Below are positions 25,102-33,334 of a stretch of DNA of 64,000 bases, one piece after another. Source of the stretch: CAWCAL01 sp963695075 (GTDB lineage Bacteria > Actinomycetota > Acidimicrobiia > Acidimicrobiales > CAWCAL01); assembly GCA_963695075.1 (NCBI GenBank), contig CAVOFR010000008.1, positions 434,001 through 498,000 of the forward strand. The letters are read 5' to 3'. The notes beneath the pieces are model-generated. The model was not told the DNA's origin. It saw only the letters and a list, made by a program, of their open reading frames with translations, and searched no databases. Made by a program: the position numbers and the translations under genes. Position 1 is the stretch's first letter. Every line of letters begins with the position of its first letter.

Positions 25102-25725
25102 CTAGTTCAGCCGACGCAAGAGGACGTTGGTCGCGCTCTGCTGCACGGTGTAGCCGCCCTCGTCGATCGCGGTCTGAAGGGCGGTGTCAGCCAGCAGCTT
25201 TCCCCTGGCCTCGTCTATCTGCGCGACGTCCTCGTACGACGTGATCCAGCCCATGCTCCCGTAGACGCCGTAGACGCCGATGCCGAAGGCGATCGGTACG
25301 CCCAGCGACTCGCTCACCTTGGTCGCCACGTCGGCCCCCCACGCCATCGCCGCCTGGTTCTGGCCGGCAGCCGCAGTCGCCTGGATCACCGACACGAGTG
25401 GTGCCGGACCGTCACCGAGCGATCCGGCCACGATCTGGATGAGATTGTCGACAGCCTGACCCGAGAAGAGCGGATCGAGAGCCTCCGCCTCGGCCTGGTA
25501 GGCATCGGACTCCATCATCCGACCGAACGCGTCGTCCAGGTCGGTGAGGGTCTCGAACCGTGCGCTCCAGACCATGGCAGAGCCCTCCGGGTCGTACTGG
25601 GACATCCAGGCCATGACCGGGACGTCGGTCAGTTCGGTGACCCGGCCGGCGATGGCCGTGCCATCTGCCAGAGCTTGACCGAACCTTCCAGGATTGATGA
25701 GACGGCGTCGACTGAAGATGTACAT
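25102..25725 (-). CDS. Hypothetical protein, probable duplicated dimeric alpha/beta-barrel
   Basis: A 207-residue cytoplasmic protein. The ATG at 25725 is chosen for its GGGGAA ribosome-binding site. The sequence seems to hold two similar halves of about 100 residues. Each has a hydrophobic strand (VPVMAWMSQYDP; VYGSMGWITSYED) followed by an amphipathic helix with an early Asp (TDLDDAFGRMMESDAYQAEA; AQIDEARGKLLADTALQTAI). This resembles ferredoxin-like dimeric barrels of the NIPSNAP or monooxygenase type fused in tandem, but I cannot name the family. It converges with selD (13 bp between stops) and is divergent from the SARP regulator. Confidence 0.72.
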   Translation of the reverse strand: MYIFSRRRLINPGRFGQALADGTAIAGRVTELTDVPVMAWMSQYDPEGSAMVWSARFETLTDLDDAFGRMMESDAYQAEAEALDPLFSGQAVDNLIQIVAGSLGDGPAPLVSVIQATAAAGQNQAAMAWGADVATKVSESLGVPIAFGIGVYGVYGSMGWITSYEDVAQIDEARGKLLADTALQTAIDEGGYTVQQSATNVLLRRLN

Positions 25726-25928
25726 GCGTTCTTCCCCTTGGTTGTGGCCCCTACCACGACACCGGCGGCGCCGCTCCCCCAGGTTGCTCCCGAAGTCGGG
25801 GGAGAGGAAGGGGTGGAAGGTCGGCGCGACATCGTCGCGAGCGACCCGCGAGCGCCCCGCGCTCCCGGTGTGAATCCGCCGGCCCCGTGGTAGACAGACG
25901 GACAGGACGGCCACCGTCAGGAGCTGCC

Positions 25929-26714
25929 GTGGTCACAGGGGACATCCACATCACCGCGTTCGGTCCGCTGTCGGTGATGCGCGACGGAGCTCCTCTCGAG
26001 TGTGGCGGGTCGGCCGAACGGTCGGTGCTGGCCGCCCTGCTCCTCTGGGCCGGACGGCCCGTGGGGGTGGATCGTCTCACCCGCACCGTCTGGGAACCCC
26101 ACGGGATTCCCCGCAATCCGAACCACGCTCTTCAGACTCATGTCATGCGACTGCGGAACCATCTCGGTTCTGACTTCATCACCACCGGTCATCGGGGATA
26201 CACCGCCGCCGTGGGCGCCGAAGTCGTCGACGCCCACCGGTTCTCCGCACTCGCCCGTGATGCCGAGCGTCAGCTGCGACAAGGTCGGATCGACGAGAGC
26301 GAGCGGCTCTTCGAGGCGGCACTCGCGCTGGCCGACCGGGGCGATCCGTGGGTCGACCTCGGAGGAAGCCCGACCGGCGACGGTGAGCGGGCCCGCCTGC
26401 GCGAGCTCAGGCTGGAGGCGGAGGAACGGCGGAGCGCACTGGGGCTCAGGCTGGGGCACGCCGCCCCGGGCGAGCCCGAGCGTCTGGCCGCCGAGGAACC
26501 GCTGAGGGAGGTGCGCTGGGAGCTCCTGATGCGGGCCCACATGATGGCCGGGCGCCAAGCCGACGCGCTTCGCTCCTACCGGCGGGCCCGCCACCTTCTC
26601 CAGACCGAGATCGGCATCGACCCCGGCTCCGGCCTCCAGAGTCTGGAGCGCCGCGTGCTCCAACAGGATCCGACCCTGATGGATCCGGCCTCGATGGACC
26701 AGCTTCTGCGCTGA
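25929..26714 (+). CDS. SARP-type transcriptional regulator (HTH plus BTAD domain)
   Basis: A 261-residue protein. The N-terminal winged-helix domain of the OmpR/SARP type has F-G-P-L-S-V-M-R-D-G, with L-A-A-L-L-L-W-A-G-R-P-V and LQTHVMRLRNHLGSDFITT (to about residue 90). A bacterial transcriptional activation domain of helical repeats follows, with MRAHMMAGRQADALRSYRRARHLL read in pieces at about 201-225 and E-I-G-I-D-P-G-S near the end. There is no NB-ARC ATPase or TPR extension, so this is the small SARP form. SARPs activate nearby gene sets, often for specialised metabolism. GTG at 25929 is selected because AGGAG lies 5 bases before it; an in-frame GTG at 25887 lacks one. Confidence 0.88.
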   Translation: MVTGDIHITAFGPLSVMRDGAPLECGGSAERSVLAALLLWAGRPVGVDRLTRTVWEPHGIPRNPNHALQTHVMRLRNHLGSDFITTGHRGYTAAVGAEVVDAHRFSALARDAERQLRQGRIDESERLFEAALALADRGDPWVDLGGSPTGDGERARLRELRLEAEERRSALGLRLGHAAPGEPERLAAEEPLREVRWELLMRAHMMAGRQADALRSYRRARHLLQTEIGIDPGSGLQSLERRVLQQDPTLMDPASMDQLLR

Positions 26715-26788
26715 TCGTTCGGCTGGGCCTCGTCATTCCCGTCGCGTCGGCCTTGGAACCCGCGGCCGGAGCAAACGAGACTTGCGCC

Positions 26789-27589
26789 ATGCCGGTTCCC
26801 GCCATGGCGCGCCGGGCATGGAAGGACCTCTCGGCCCCGACGGGCCGGCCGGTCGCCGTGTTCGACGCCGACACCCTGGCCCCCCTCCCCGATCCGGCTC
26901 GCCGGTTCCTCTCGAGGGCGCTCCCACCGGGAGCGCCGATGGCTCCTGCGTTCGAGATCCGGATGCACGGCGAGATCCGGCTCAACGGCCGCTGGCTTCC
27001 CTTCCGTGCCGAACAGGTCCTGCGCTCGGGCGTGGGCTTCGTGTGGCGACCGACGATCGGCGGTCGCCTGCTCCGCTTCACGGGGGCGGACGTCCTCTCC
27101 CCCGACGGGGCGCTCATGGAGTTCCGCTTCCAGGGCTTGATCCCCGTGGTCACTGAATCCGGGGTGGACATCGAGCGGAGCGCAGCCGGACGACTGGCAG
27201 CCGAGACGGTCGCGTGGCTTCCCCAGGCTCTCACCCCGCAGGCGGGCACGACGTGGTCGGCGATCGACGACCGACGGGCCGCGGCGAGCCTCCGGTGTGC
27301 GTCCCACCCGGTCGATGTCGAGGTCACCGTCGGCGCGGACGGCACCCTCGTCGAACTCGGTCTGGACCGCTGGAACGCCTCGGCCCGGCCTCCCCGCTTC
27401 GACGTGTTCGGAGGACGTTTCGACGGCGAGCACACCACCCCCGACGGCATCAGGATCGCGCGAACCGGAACGGTGGGTTGGGGGTGGGGCACCGAGGCAT
27501 GGGACCTCGGTGAGTTCTTTCGCTTCACGGTCGACGAAGCACGGCCGATCGGGGTCTCGAATGCAACGCGCGATACTCGCGACCCATGA
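26789..27589 (+). CDS. DUF6544-like protein
   Basis: About 266 residues with no signal peptide or membrane helix. The pattern RFLSRALPPGAPMAPAFEIR split with M-H-G-E-I-R-L-N-G-R-W-L-P-F-R-A-E-Q-V (about 34-72), followed by beta-rich G-F-V-W-R-P-T-I-G-G, is typical of the DUF6544 family (formerly DUF6920) of actinobacteria, which has no known function. The C-terminal half contains I-A-R-T-G-T-V-G-W-G-W-G. The start is uncertain between ATG at 26789 and an ATG 15 bases later. The stop overlaps the next gene by ATGA, so the protein is coupled to the pectinacetylesterase-like lipoprotein. Confidence 0.68.
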   Translation: MPVPAMARRAWKDLSAPTGRPVAVFDADTLAPLPDPARRFLSRALPPGAPMAPAFEIRMHGEIRLNGRWLPFRAEQVLRSGVGFVWRPTIGGRLLRFTGADVLSPDGALMEFRFQGLIPVVTESGVDIERSAAGRLAAETVAWLPQALTPQAGTTWSAIDDRRAAASLRCASHPVDVEVTVGADGTLVELGLDRWNASARPPRFDVFGGRFDGEHTTPDGIRIARTGTVGWGWGTEAWDLGEFFRFTVDEARPIGVSNATRDTRDP

Positions 27590-28737
27590 AACCTCGGCTC
27601 CGTTCCAACCGATCCCGACTGATCGCCCCGGTGGTCGTCGCGATTCTGCTGGCCGCGGCATGCGGAGACGACGACGGGTCCGCGGCCGACGGTGACACGT
27701 CACCCGCCGACGTCACGACGACCGAACCCGAGGGTGGCTCCGATGGGCCGGCCGGTACGGATCGTCCGGCAGCCGAGTGGGAGGTCCACGGCACCGGTCC
27801 GGACTGTCTGTGCGCCGACGGCAGCGACTTCGTGTTCTTCTCCCGGGAGGCGAGCCCCGACAAGGTCCTCCTCTACTACCAGGGCGGAGGAGCCTGCTTC
27901 ACCGAGGACATGTGCTCGTTCGAGGACGGCACCTACAAGCCGACCACCGGCGCCGAGGACACCCCGTCCGACGGCACCGGGATCTTCGACTTCGAGCGGC
28001 CCGACAATCCCTTCGCCGACCACTCGGTGATCTTCGTCCCCTACTGCACCGGTGACGTTCACATCGGCGATGCCACGACCTCGTACGGCGACCTCACCGT
28101 CGAACACAACGGCTTCGTCAACGCCAGCCACGGGCTGGACTTCCTCGTCGAGACCTACCCGGACGCCGCGGAGGTGTTCGTCACCGGTTCGAGCGCCGGC
28201 GGTGTCCCCGCCCCGCTCTTCGGAGCCCTCGCGGCCGACGCTCTCCCCGATGCTTCGGTCGCCGTGCTGGCCGATGCCTCGGGCGGTTACCCGAGCAACC
28301 CGCCTACCAACGCCGCCATCGGCGGTCTGTGGGGTACTGCCGCGAACATCCCCGACTGGCCCGAGCTCGACGGGTTGGCCGCTGAGGACTGGGGGATCCC
28401 CGACCTCTTCCTCTACGCGGGCACCCACGCCCCGGAGGTCCGGATGGCCCGGTACGACAACGCGTTCGACGAGGTACAACGCGAGTTCTCGGCGATGGCC
28501 GGGGTGGGCGAGGCCGGCCTGCCTGCCGTCCTCGAGCAGAACGAGGCGCTCGTCGAGGACGGCGGGGTCGACCTGTCCGTCTACATCGCCCCGGGGGACG
28601 ACCACACCATCCTCGGCGACGATCAGCTCTACGACCTCGAGGTCGAGGGGGTGGGCTTCCTCGACTGGCTGGCCGGCTTCGCGGCCGGAGCGGATCCGGG
28701 CGACGTGCGCTGCGTCGAATGCGGCGAGGTCACGTGA
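27586..28737 (+). CDS. Pectinacetylesterase/Notum-family lipoprotein
   Basis: A 383-residue exported protein. The signal peptide ends in a lipobox L-L-A-A-A-C (Cys at about residue 26) followed by an acidic/Thr linker. The hydrolase domain has L-L-Y-Y-Q-G-G-G-A-C-F with the oxyanion glycines, F-V-P-Y-C-T-G-D-V-H-I-G-D, and the nucleophile elbow G-S-S-A-G-G with Ser203. A C-terminal G-D-D-H-T supplies the His. This is the pectinacetylesterase (Notum) family of carboxylesterases, which deacetylate pectin or other acyl groups. In a bacterium of this kind the substrate is open. A hairpin terminator follows. Confidence 0.85.
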   Translation: MKPRLRSNRSRLIAPVVVAILLAAACGDDDGSAADGDTSPADVTTTEPEGGSDGPAGTDRPAAEWEVHGTGPDCLCADGSDFVFFSREASPDKVLLYYQGGGACFTEDMCSFEDGTYKPTTGAEDTPSDGTGIFDFERPDNPFADHSVIFVPYCTGDVHIGDATTSYGDLTVEHNGFVNASHGLDFLVETYPDAAEVFVTGSSAGGVPAPLFGALAADALPDASVAVLADASGGYPSNPPTNAAIGGLWGTAANIPDWPELDGLAAEDWGIPDLFLYAGTHAPEVRMARYDNAFDEVQREFSAMAGVGEAGLPAVLEQNEALVEDGGVDLSVYIAPGDDHTILGDDQLYDLEVEGVGFLDWLAGFAAGADPGDVRCVECGEVT

Positions 28738-28751
28738 CGCGGTCGTAGCAT

Positions 28752-28775
28752 CACGGAACGGAGCCAGATTCCGTG
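28752..28775. terminator. Hairpin after the pectinacetylesterase-like gene
   Basis: CACGGAA (28752-28758) pairs with TTCCGTG (28769-28775) across a 10-base loop, 14 bases after the stop codon. No T-run follows. It probably ends the DUF6544/esterase transcript before the small membrane protein gene. Confidence 0.55.
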
Positions 28776-28818
28776 CTTGCATGGATGGAGTCCACCGAAA
28801 CGCCACGAGGAGACTCCG

Positions 28819-29019
28819 ATGATCAGAGTCCTGCTGTCCGCCATCGCCATCTTCCTGATCGCCACGTTCCCGGCCACCTGGCTGCTGATGCTGTTCCTCG
28901 GCAACTTCGGCCTCGGCATCTCCTACTGGGGAGCACTCCCCATGGGCATCCTGATCTCCAGCCTCCTGGGCGGGTTGTCGGCACCTTCGTTCGCCGGGGT
29001 GTCATCCTCCCGGGTTTGA
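28819..29019 (+). CDS. Small two-helix membrane protein
   Basis: A 66-residue protein that starts at an ATG 7 bases after AGGAG, which decides the start. Helix 1 is about residues 2-25 (VLLSAIAIFLIATFPATWLL) and helix 2 about 33-50 (SYWGALPMGILISSLLGG). The tail is Ser-rich. No family is recognised. It lies between a terminator and the PLDc_N-SHOCT gene. Confidence 0.65.
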   Translation: MIRVLLSAIAIFLIATFPATWLLMLFLGNFGLGISYWGALPMGILISSLLGGLSAPSFAGVSSSRV

Positions 29020-29128
29020 TTCTCCCGTCGGACCAGGTAGAACGTGCAGCCCTTGACGCCCGCGGCTGCCGAGGCAATGATGTCCGGCGGCGCCACGCCA
29101 GCGTTCTCATCAATTGAAAGGCATTCCA

Positions 29129-29530
29129 TTGTTCGTTGCAGCTGAGTTCGGGACCGGTCAGGTCCTCTGGTCCATCTTCTGGTTCTTCCTGATCTTCATG
29201 TGGATCTGGCTGGTCATCACCATCTTCGCCGACATCATCCGGAGCGACGACATGAACGGATGGGCCAAGGCCGCTTGGTCGATCGGTATCATCTTCTTCC
29301 CCTACCTGGGTGTCTTCATCTACATCATCGCCCGCGGAGGGAAGATGACCGAGCGTCAGGTGCAGGCGGCGCAGGCCCAGGAAGCCGCATTCGCCACCTA
29401 CGTGAAGCAGACGGCCGGGGACGGTGCCTCCGACGCCGATCAGCTCGCCAAGCTGGCGGACCTCCACGCCAACGGCAAGATCGACGATGCCGAGTACGCG
29501 GCGGCCAAGGCCAAGATCATCAACGCCTGA
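29129..29530 (+). CDS. PLDc_N membrane domain plus SHOCT domain protein
   Basis: About 133 residues. The N-terminal PLDc_N-like region has two membrane helices: WSIFWFFLIFMWIWLVITIF at about 12-31 and AWSIGIIFFPYLGVFIYIIA at about 49-68, with D-I-I-R-S-D-D between them. A helical Gln/Ala linker follows, then a C-terminal SHOCT domain (LAKLADLHANGKIDDAEYAA, about 109-128), the usual short oligomerisation module. Such proteins are common in actinobacterial membranes and lack an assigned activity. TTG at 29129 is chosen for the AAAGG ribosome-binding site six bases upstream; an in-frame TTG at 29114 would add five residues. A strong terminator follows. Confidence 0.8.
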   Translation: MFVAAEFGTGQVLWSIFWFFLIFMWIWLVITIFADIIRSDDMNGWAKAAWSIGIIFFPYLGVFIYIIARGGKMTERQVQAAQAQEAAFATYVKQTAGDGASDADQLAKLADLHANGKIDDAEYAAAKAKIINA

Positions 29531-29546
29531 TCCCAGTTTCCCAAAG

Positions 29547-29576
29547 AATGGCGGCTCGCTCCGGCGAGCCGCCATT
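29547..29576. terminator. Strong bidirectional terminator
   Basis: AATGGCGGCTCGC (29547-29559), loop TCCG, GCGAGCCGCCATT (29564-29576) form a perfect 13-bp stem. CCCAAAG precedes it and CGTCGTTTT follows, so each strand has a weak T-rich tail. It separates the rightward PLDc_N-SHOCT gene from the leftward receptor operon. Confidence 0.85.
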
Positions 29577-29633
29577 CGTCGTTTTGGCGGTCGACCGGCC
29601 CCGGCTCGATTCAGCCGAGCCGCAAGCTGGGCG

Positions 29634-31790
29634 CTAGCCCAGCCGCAGGCTGGACAGCTGCATGGGTTGGCCGTCGAGGTCCACCACGTCGTCGGCCGGA
29701 TGCAGGTCCTCTCGACCGGCGGTGGCCGCGGCCACGGTGGAGGCGTCGACGAGGATCTCGTCGGAGAGCGCGAGCGCGCCGATCGCGAGCGCACGGCGCA
29801 CGGGTTCCCCCCATGCGGCGAAGGTGAGACTGCCACGCTCCAGTACCCCCGTGGCGACGGGTCCGGTCGACAGCCCCATGTGAACGGCGAGGCCGAACTC
29901 GTCTCCGTCCCCCAGCGAGGCCACCGCTCGGGTCAGGCCGACCGCGAAGTCCAGCCCTTCGTCGGCACCGTCCCCATTACCCACGCCGGCCAGGAAGAGA
30001 TAGGAGTCGGCCCCGGCGCGGATCCGCTCGAGGCCATGCTCTGCGGCCAGGGACTCGGCCTGCTCCAGGGCGCGGTGGAGCAGCTCGCCGACCTCGTCGT
30101 CGGCCTCCGCGAGGTCGCCGAGTACATCGACTCGAACGGCCAACACGGTCGCCGTGTCGGCGACGTCTTCGGAGCCCACGAGCTGCCCGTCCTCCTCGAC
30201 GATGTGGGGGGGCAGAATGCTGAGGAGAAGCTGGCGTCGCTCCTCGTACTCGTCGGCCAGGGCGACCTCCTGCTCCTTCAGTTCCCCGGCCAGGTTGCCG
30301 AGCCGGCGAGCCAGATCTCCGAACTCGTCCCGCCCGAGGTCGGGGAGGTCGGGATCTCGCTCGCCGGCGGCCACCGCTCGAGCCGCCTGTACCACCGGGC
30401 CGATCGGCCGGGTCAGCCGGTCGGCCATGAAGAACCCGACCAGTCCACCCACAGGGAGGAAGATCAGGAGCACGAGGGCGAGCCGCTTGGCATAGTCATA
30501 CAAGGGCTGTCGGGCGTCGGTCAGCGGAACATCCGCGACGACCACCAGGTCGACACCCGGGGCGTCGATCAGCGTCGCATAGCTGTAGGTGCCCTGACCG
30601 AGGTAGTTGCCGGCCGTACCCTCGAAGACCCCGCCACTCAGCGCCTCGTTCACCGGCTCGGTGTCGACCGGCTGCAACCCCACGGGCGAGTCGAACGTCC
30701 GGATCAGGCTGGCCAGCTCCTGGTCGTCCACCCGGTCGAGGTAGCCCTCCGGGTCCTCGATCCACGGCCGGCTCTCACTCCGCAGCAGCAGGTCGGAGCC
30801 GACCACGTAGCTCTCTCCATCGCGAAGGCCGACCTCCTCCCAGTTCTGGCCGGCCGTCGTGATCTCGTTCAGTGCCTCGACCGGAACCTCCAGCACGAGC
30901 GCACCGATCACCTCGGTGCCTCGACGTACACTCGCCGTCACGAAGAAGACGGGGTGGCCGCCGGCCGGAAGGTAGAGCTCGAGATCAGCGATGACCCCCT
31001 CGCCGACTCGCACCTGCGGTAGCTGCCGCCTCAGGGTCCGCGCCAGCGCGGTGTCGTCATAGGGACCCGTGACGAGGTCGGTGGCGAAGTCGATCCGCTT
31101 GTCCGCCGAGTAGACGACCTCCCCGTCGGCGACCAGCATCAGGTCTCCCACGCCGAGCGAGTCGGCCAGCGACGTGAGTGCCTCGTGATGCCGGGCGTGG
31201 GCCTCGCTGTAGACCGACCCGTCACCGGCATCGGCCACGTCCCGGCGCGTCTCGACATCGTCGGAGGGGAGCGTGTAGTGGTACTGGAGATAGCGGCCGG
31301 TCTCGGACGACGGGCGGAGCTCGTCGACGGTCACCGGCCCGAGGCCCGCCTCGGCCACCGGCTCGACGACGCTGGTCTGGTAGAAGTCGTCCAGCTCGCC
31401 GACCTGGGTCTCGTCGAGGCGCCCGGTGCCGCTCGGGTCGAACGACGCCGACAGCTCCTCGAGCGCGTCGACCACGGCGAGATCGGCCGCCGCGGCCGAC
31501 GCCTGGCTCGCAATTCGATCGATCCCCGCCTCGATGCTTCGCGCCCGAGCCTGAGCGATGCTGGCGAGCTGCTCCTGGGTACCATCGTCGAGCAGGCGTC
31601 GGGCCGCGACGAAATTGAGGCCGCCGATGAGCGCGACCGACACGAAGGCGACGATGATGAGCGTCCCCACGAGTTGGCGACGGAGCTTGCGGGGGCGCCG
31701 CCAATAGGGCAGCTCACCGGCTGAAACCTCGGTGCCGTCGATCCTGATGATCACGTCACGGGGTTCCCCTCCTGGTGCTGCAGTCGTCAC
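29634..31790 (-). CDS. Membrane receptor with HAMP and degenerate nucleotide-cyclase domain (distal copy)
   Basis: A 718-residue protein. Membrane helix 1 is about 41-62 (LVGTLIIVAFVSVALIGGLN), followed by a large extracytoplasmic sensor (about 63-435, probable double-Cache). Helix 2 is about 438-462, then a HAMP linker (R-L-T-R-P-I-G-P-V...) and a C-terminal class III cyclase-homology domain (about 530-718). The catalytic sites are eroded. The Lys-x-x-Gly-Asp motif reads R-A-G-A-D-S-Y, and the W-G-D-x-V-N-x-A-S-R motif reads W-G-E-P-V-R-R-A. It may bind nucleotides or regulate a partner rather than make cAMP. The GTG start overlaps the stop of the MscS/CNB channel gene by GTGA, so the two are coupled. 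Confidence 0.87.
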   Translation of the reverse strand: MTTAAPGGEPRDVIIRIDGTEVSAGELPYWRRPRKLRRQLVGTLIIVAFVSVALIGGLNFVAARRLLDDGTQEQLASIAQARARSIEAGIDRIASQASAAAADLAVVDALEELSASFDPSGTGRLDETQVGELDDFYQTSVVEPVAEAGLGPVTVDELRPSSETGRYLQYHYTLPSDDVETRRDVADAGDGSVYSEAHARHHEALTSLADSLGVGDLMLVADGEVVYSADKRIDFATDLVTGPYDDTALARTLRRQLPQVRVGEGVIADLELYLPAGGHPVFFVTASVRRGTEVIGALVLEVPVEALNEITTAGQNWEEVGLRDGESYVVGSDLLLRSESRPWIEDPEGYLDRVDDQELASLIRTFDSPVGLQPVDTEPVNEALSGGVFEGTAGNYLGQGTYSYATLIDAPGVDLVVVADVPLTDARQPLYDYAKRLALVLLIFLPVGGLVGFFMADRLTRPIGPVVQAARAVAAGERDPDLPDLGRDEFGDLARRLGNLAGELKEQEVALADEYEERRQLLLSILPPHIVEEDGQLVGSEDVADTATVLAVRVDVLGDLAEADDEVGELLHRALEQAESLAAEHGLERIRAGADSYLFLAGVGNGDGADEGLDFAVGLTRAVASLGDGDEFGLAVHMGLSTGPVATGVLERGSLTFAAWGEPVRRALAIGALALSDEILVDASTVAAATAGREDLHPADDVVDLDGQPMQLSSLRLG

Positions 31791-33334
31791 TCGGAGCTCA
31801 CCTCCGAGCCCTCCGGGTCCTCCACGGATTCAGGCTGGTCGGAGAGCTCGGGCTCCTCGGTCGTGGTACCGAGGCGATACTGGCGGATCCGGTCGATCCG
31901 TCGGTGGCGGACCGACGCCATCCGGTTGAGCGCTGCGGCAAGCTCGGCGTTCCGGCTTCCGATCTCGCCGGCCACGTCGGCGTCGATGAGGATGACGTCG
32001 CAGTCGGTGACTGCCCGCACACCGACTTCATGGCGATCACGACGCTTGCCCCGCAGCATTCCGATGATGTCCCCCTGGCCGGCCTCGGCGGCCACCGTCG
32101 TTTCGTCACCGTCGAGGAGCAGGAACTCGGCGCCGCCCTCGACGATGACGATCAGGTCGCGATCCGGGGAGTCGGGGTCCACGATGAACTCACCGACCGC
32201 GAAGCGGGCCGACCGGGCGGCGGTGGCAAGCCGATCCAGATCGGCCTCGGGCAGCGACGCGAGCAGGGGTGATTCCTGCAGCCCCGACCGGATCTCGCCC
32301 TGCGTCGGGATCTGGGCGGCTTCGTTGGCGACCCCGTCGTAGAGATAGAGGTCCTGGGCCGGGCTGGGGAGGGGGACGCCGTGCCGGTGGGATTGGTACC
32401 AGACCAGCGAGCCGAAATTGCTCCTCACGCCGGGCTCGTCGGCGAAGTCGTCGATCCAGAGATCGACCTGGTAGCCCATGAGAGGATCGTCGATCTGGAC
32501 GACTCGCACGTTGGGAGGCGGTTCGGCTCGCACCAGTGGAGTCCCGATCGCCGCGTCGAGGAGCATCGCCTTGGCCAGCGTGGGGGGGTTGGCGAAGGCG
32601 ACCTGGACGTCCACCACGACGCGGTGCAACGGGTCGGGCGAGGTGTGGTTGACGATCGACGCGTTCGCCAGGAGGAAGTTGGGGACGACGATCATGTCGC
32701 CGTTGCGGTCCTGGACCCGTGTCGTGCGCCAGTTGAGGTCGACGACGCGGGCCTCGAGGGCCCCATCTCCGTCGCCCGTACTGATCCAGTCGCCGGGCTT
32801 GAATGGTTGGTCGCTGATCAGCAGGACGCCCGAGGCCATCCCGCTCAGCGTGTCCTGAAGAGCGAACGACACGACGAGCGACGTGACACCGAGGGCAGCC
32901 ATCGCCGAGGAGAGATCCACCCCCCACACACCGCTCAGGAGAAGCGAGGCGGCGACGATGACGACGAAGATGCGCGGCAGCGCGAGGACGAGCTGCGGGA
33001 TCGCTCGACGATCGCCTTCGCGTGGCCGGTCCCGCAGACCGACCACCGCCACCTTCACCACGCTCAGCACCGCTGAGGTGATGGCCAGGAGAAGGCCGGT
33101 CGAAGCGAGACGGACCGGAAGCGACTCATGGTCGACACCGAGGACGGGCACGAGGAGTGCCCAGGTGGCGAAGAAGGGCAACGCCCAGGACCGCAGGGTC
33201 CGAACCGCCCGACGGAGGGGGGATTCACCCTGACGGAGTCGCTCGTCGATCTCCGCCGCCGCGATGATCAGCGTGGGGATCACCACGATCACCACGACCG
33301 CCCACAGACTGCTGGCGCTGACTAGCCCGCTCAT
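31787..33334 (-). CDS. MscS-type channel with C-terminal cyclic-nucleotide-binding domain
   Basis: A 515-residue protein. It has an N-terminal set of membrane helices (about 1-160) ending in the pore-lining MscS helix A-L-G-V-T-S-L-V-V-S-F-A-L-Q-D-T-L-S-G-M-A-S-G. A beta domain with F-K-P-G-D-W-I and the cytoplasmic vestibule follow. From about residue 360 to 490 there is a CRP-like cNMP-binding domain (LASLPEADLDRLATAARSAR, then F-A-V-G-E-F-I-V-D, then G-D-I-I-G-M-L-R-G-K-R-R-D-R-H). This is the architecture of bacterial cyclic-nucleotide-gated MscS relatives (bCNG). The ATG at 33334 overlaps the stop of the upstream receptor by ATGA, and the stop overlaps the next receptor. The three genes therefore form one coupled unit. 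Confidence 0.9.
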   Translation of the reverse strand: MSGLVSASSLWAVVVIVVIPTLIIAAAEIDERLRQGESPLRRAVRTLRSWALPFFATWALLVPVLGVDHESLPVRLASTGLLLAITSAVLSVVKVAVVGLRDRPREGDRRAIPQLVLALPRIFVVIVAASLLLSGVWGVDLSSAMAALGVTSLVVSFALQDTLSGMASGVLLISDQPFKPGDWISTGDGDGALEARVVDLNWRTTRVQDRNGDMIVVPNFLLANASIVNHTSPDPLHRVVVDVQVAFANPPTLAKAMLLDAAIGTPLVRAEPPPNVRVVQIDDPLMGYQVDLWIDDFADEPGVRSNFGSLVWYQSHRHGVPLPSPAQDLYLYDGVANEAAQIPTQGEIRSGLQESPLLASLPEADLDRLATAARSARFAVGEFIVDPDSPDRDLIVIVEGGAEFLLLDGDETTVAAEAGQGDIIGMLRGKRRDRHEVGVRAVTDCDVILIDADVAGEIGSRNAELAAALNRMASVRHRRIDRIRQYRLGTTTEEPELSDQPESVEDPEGSEVSSE

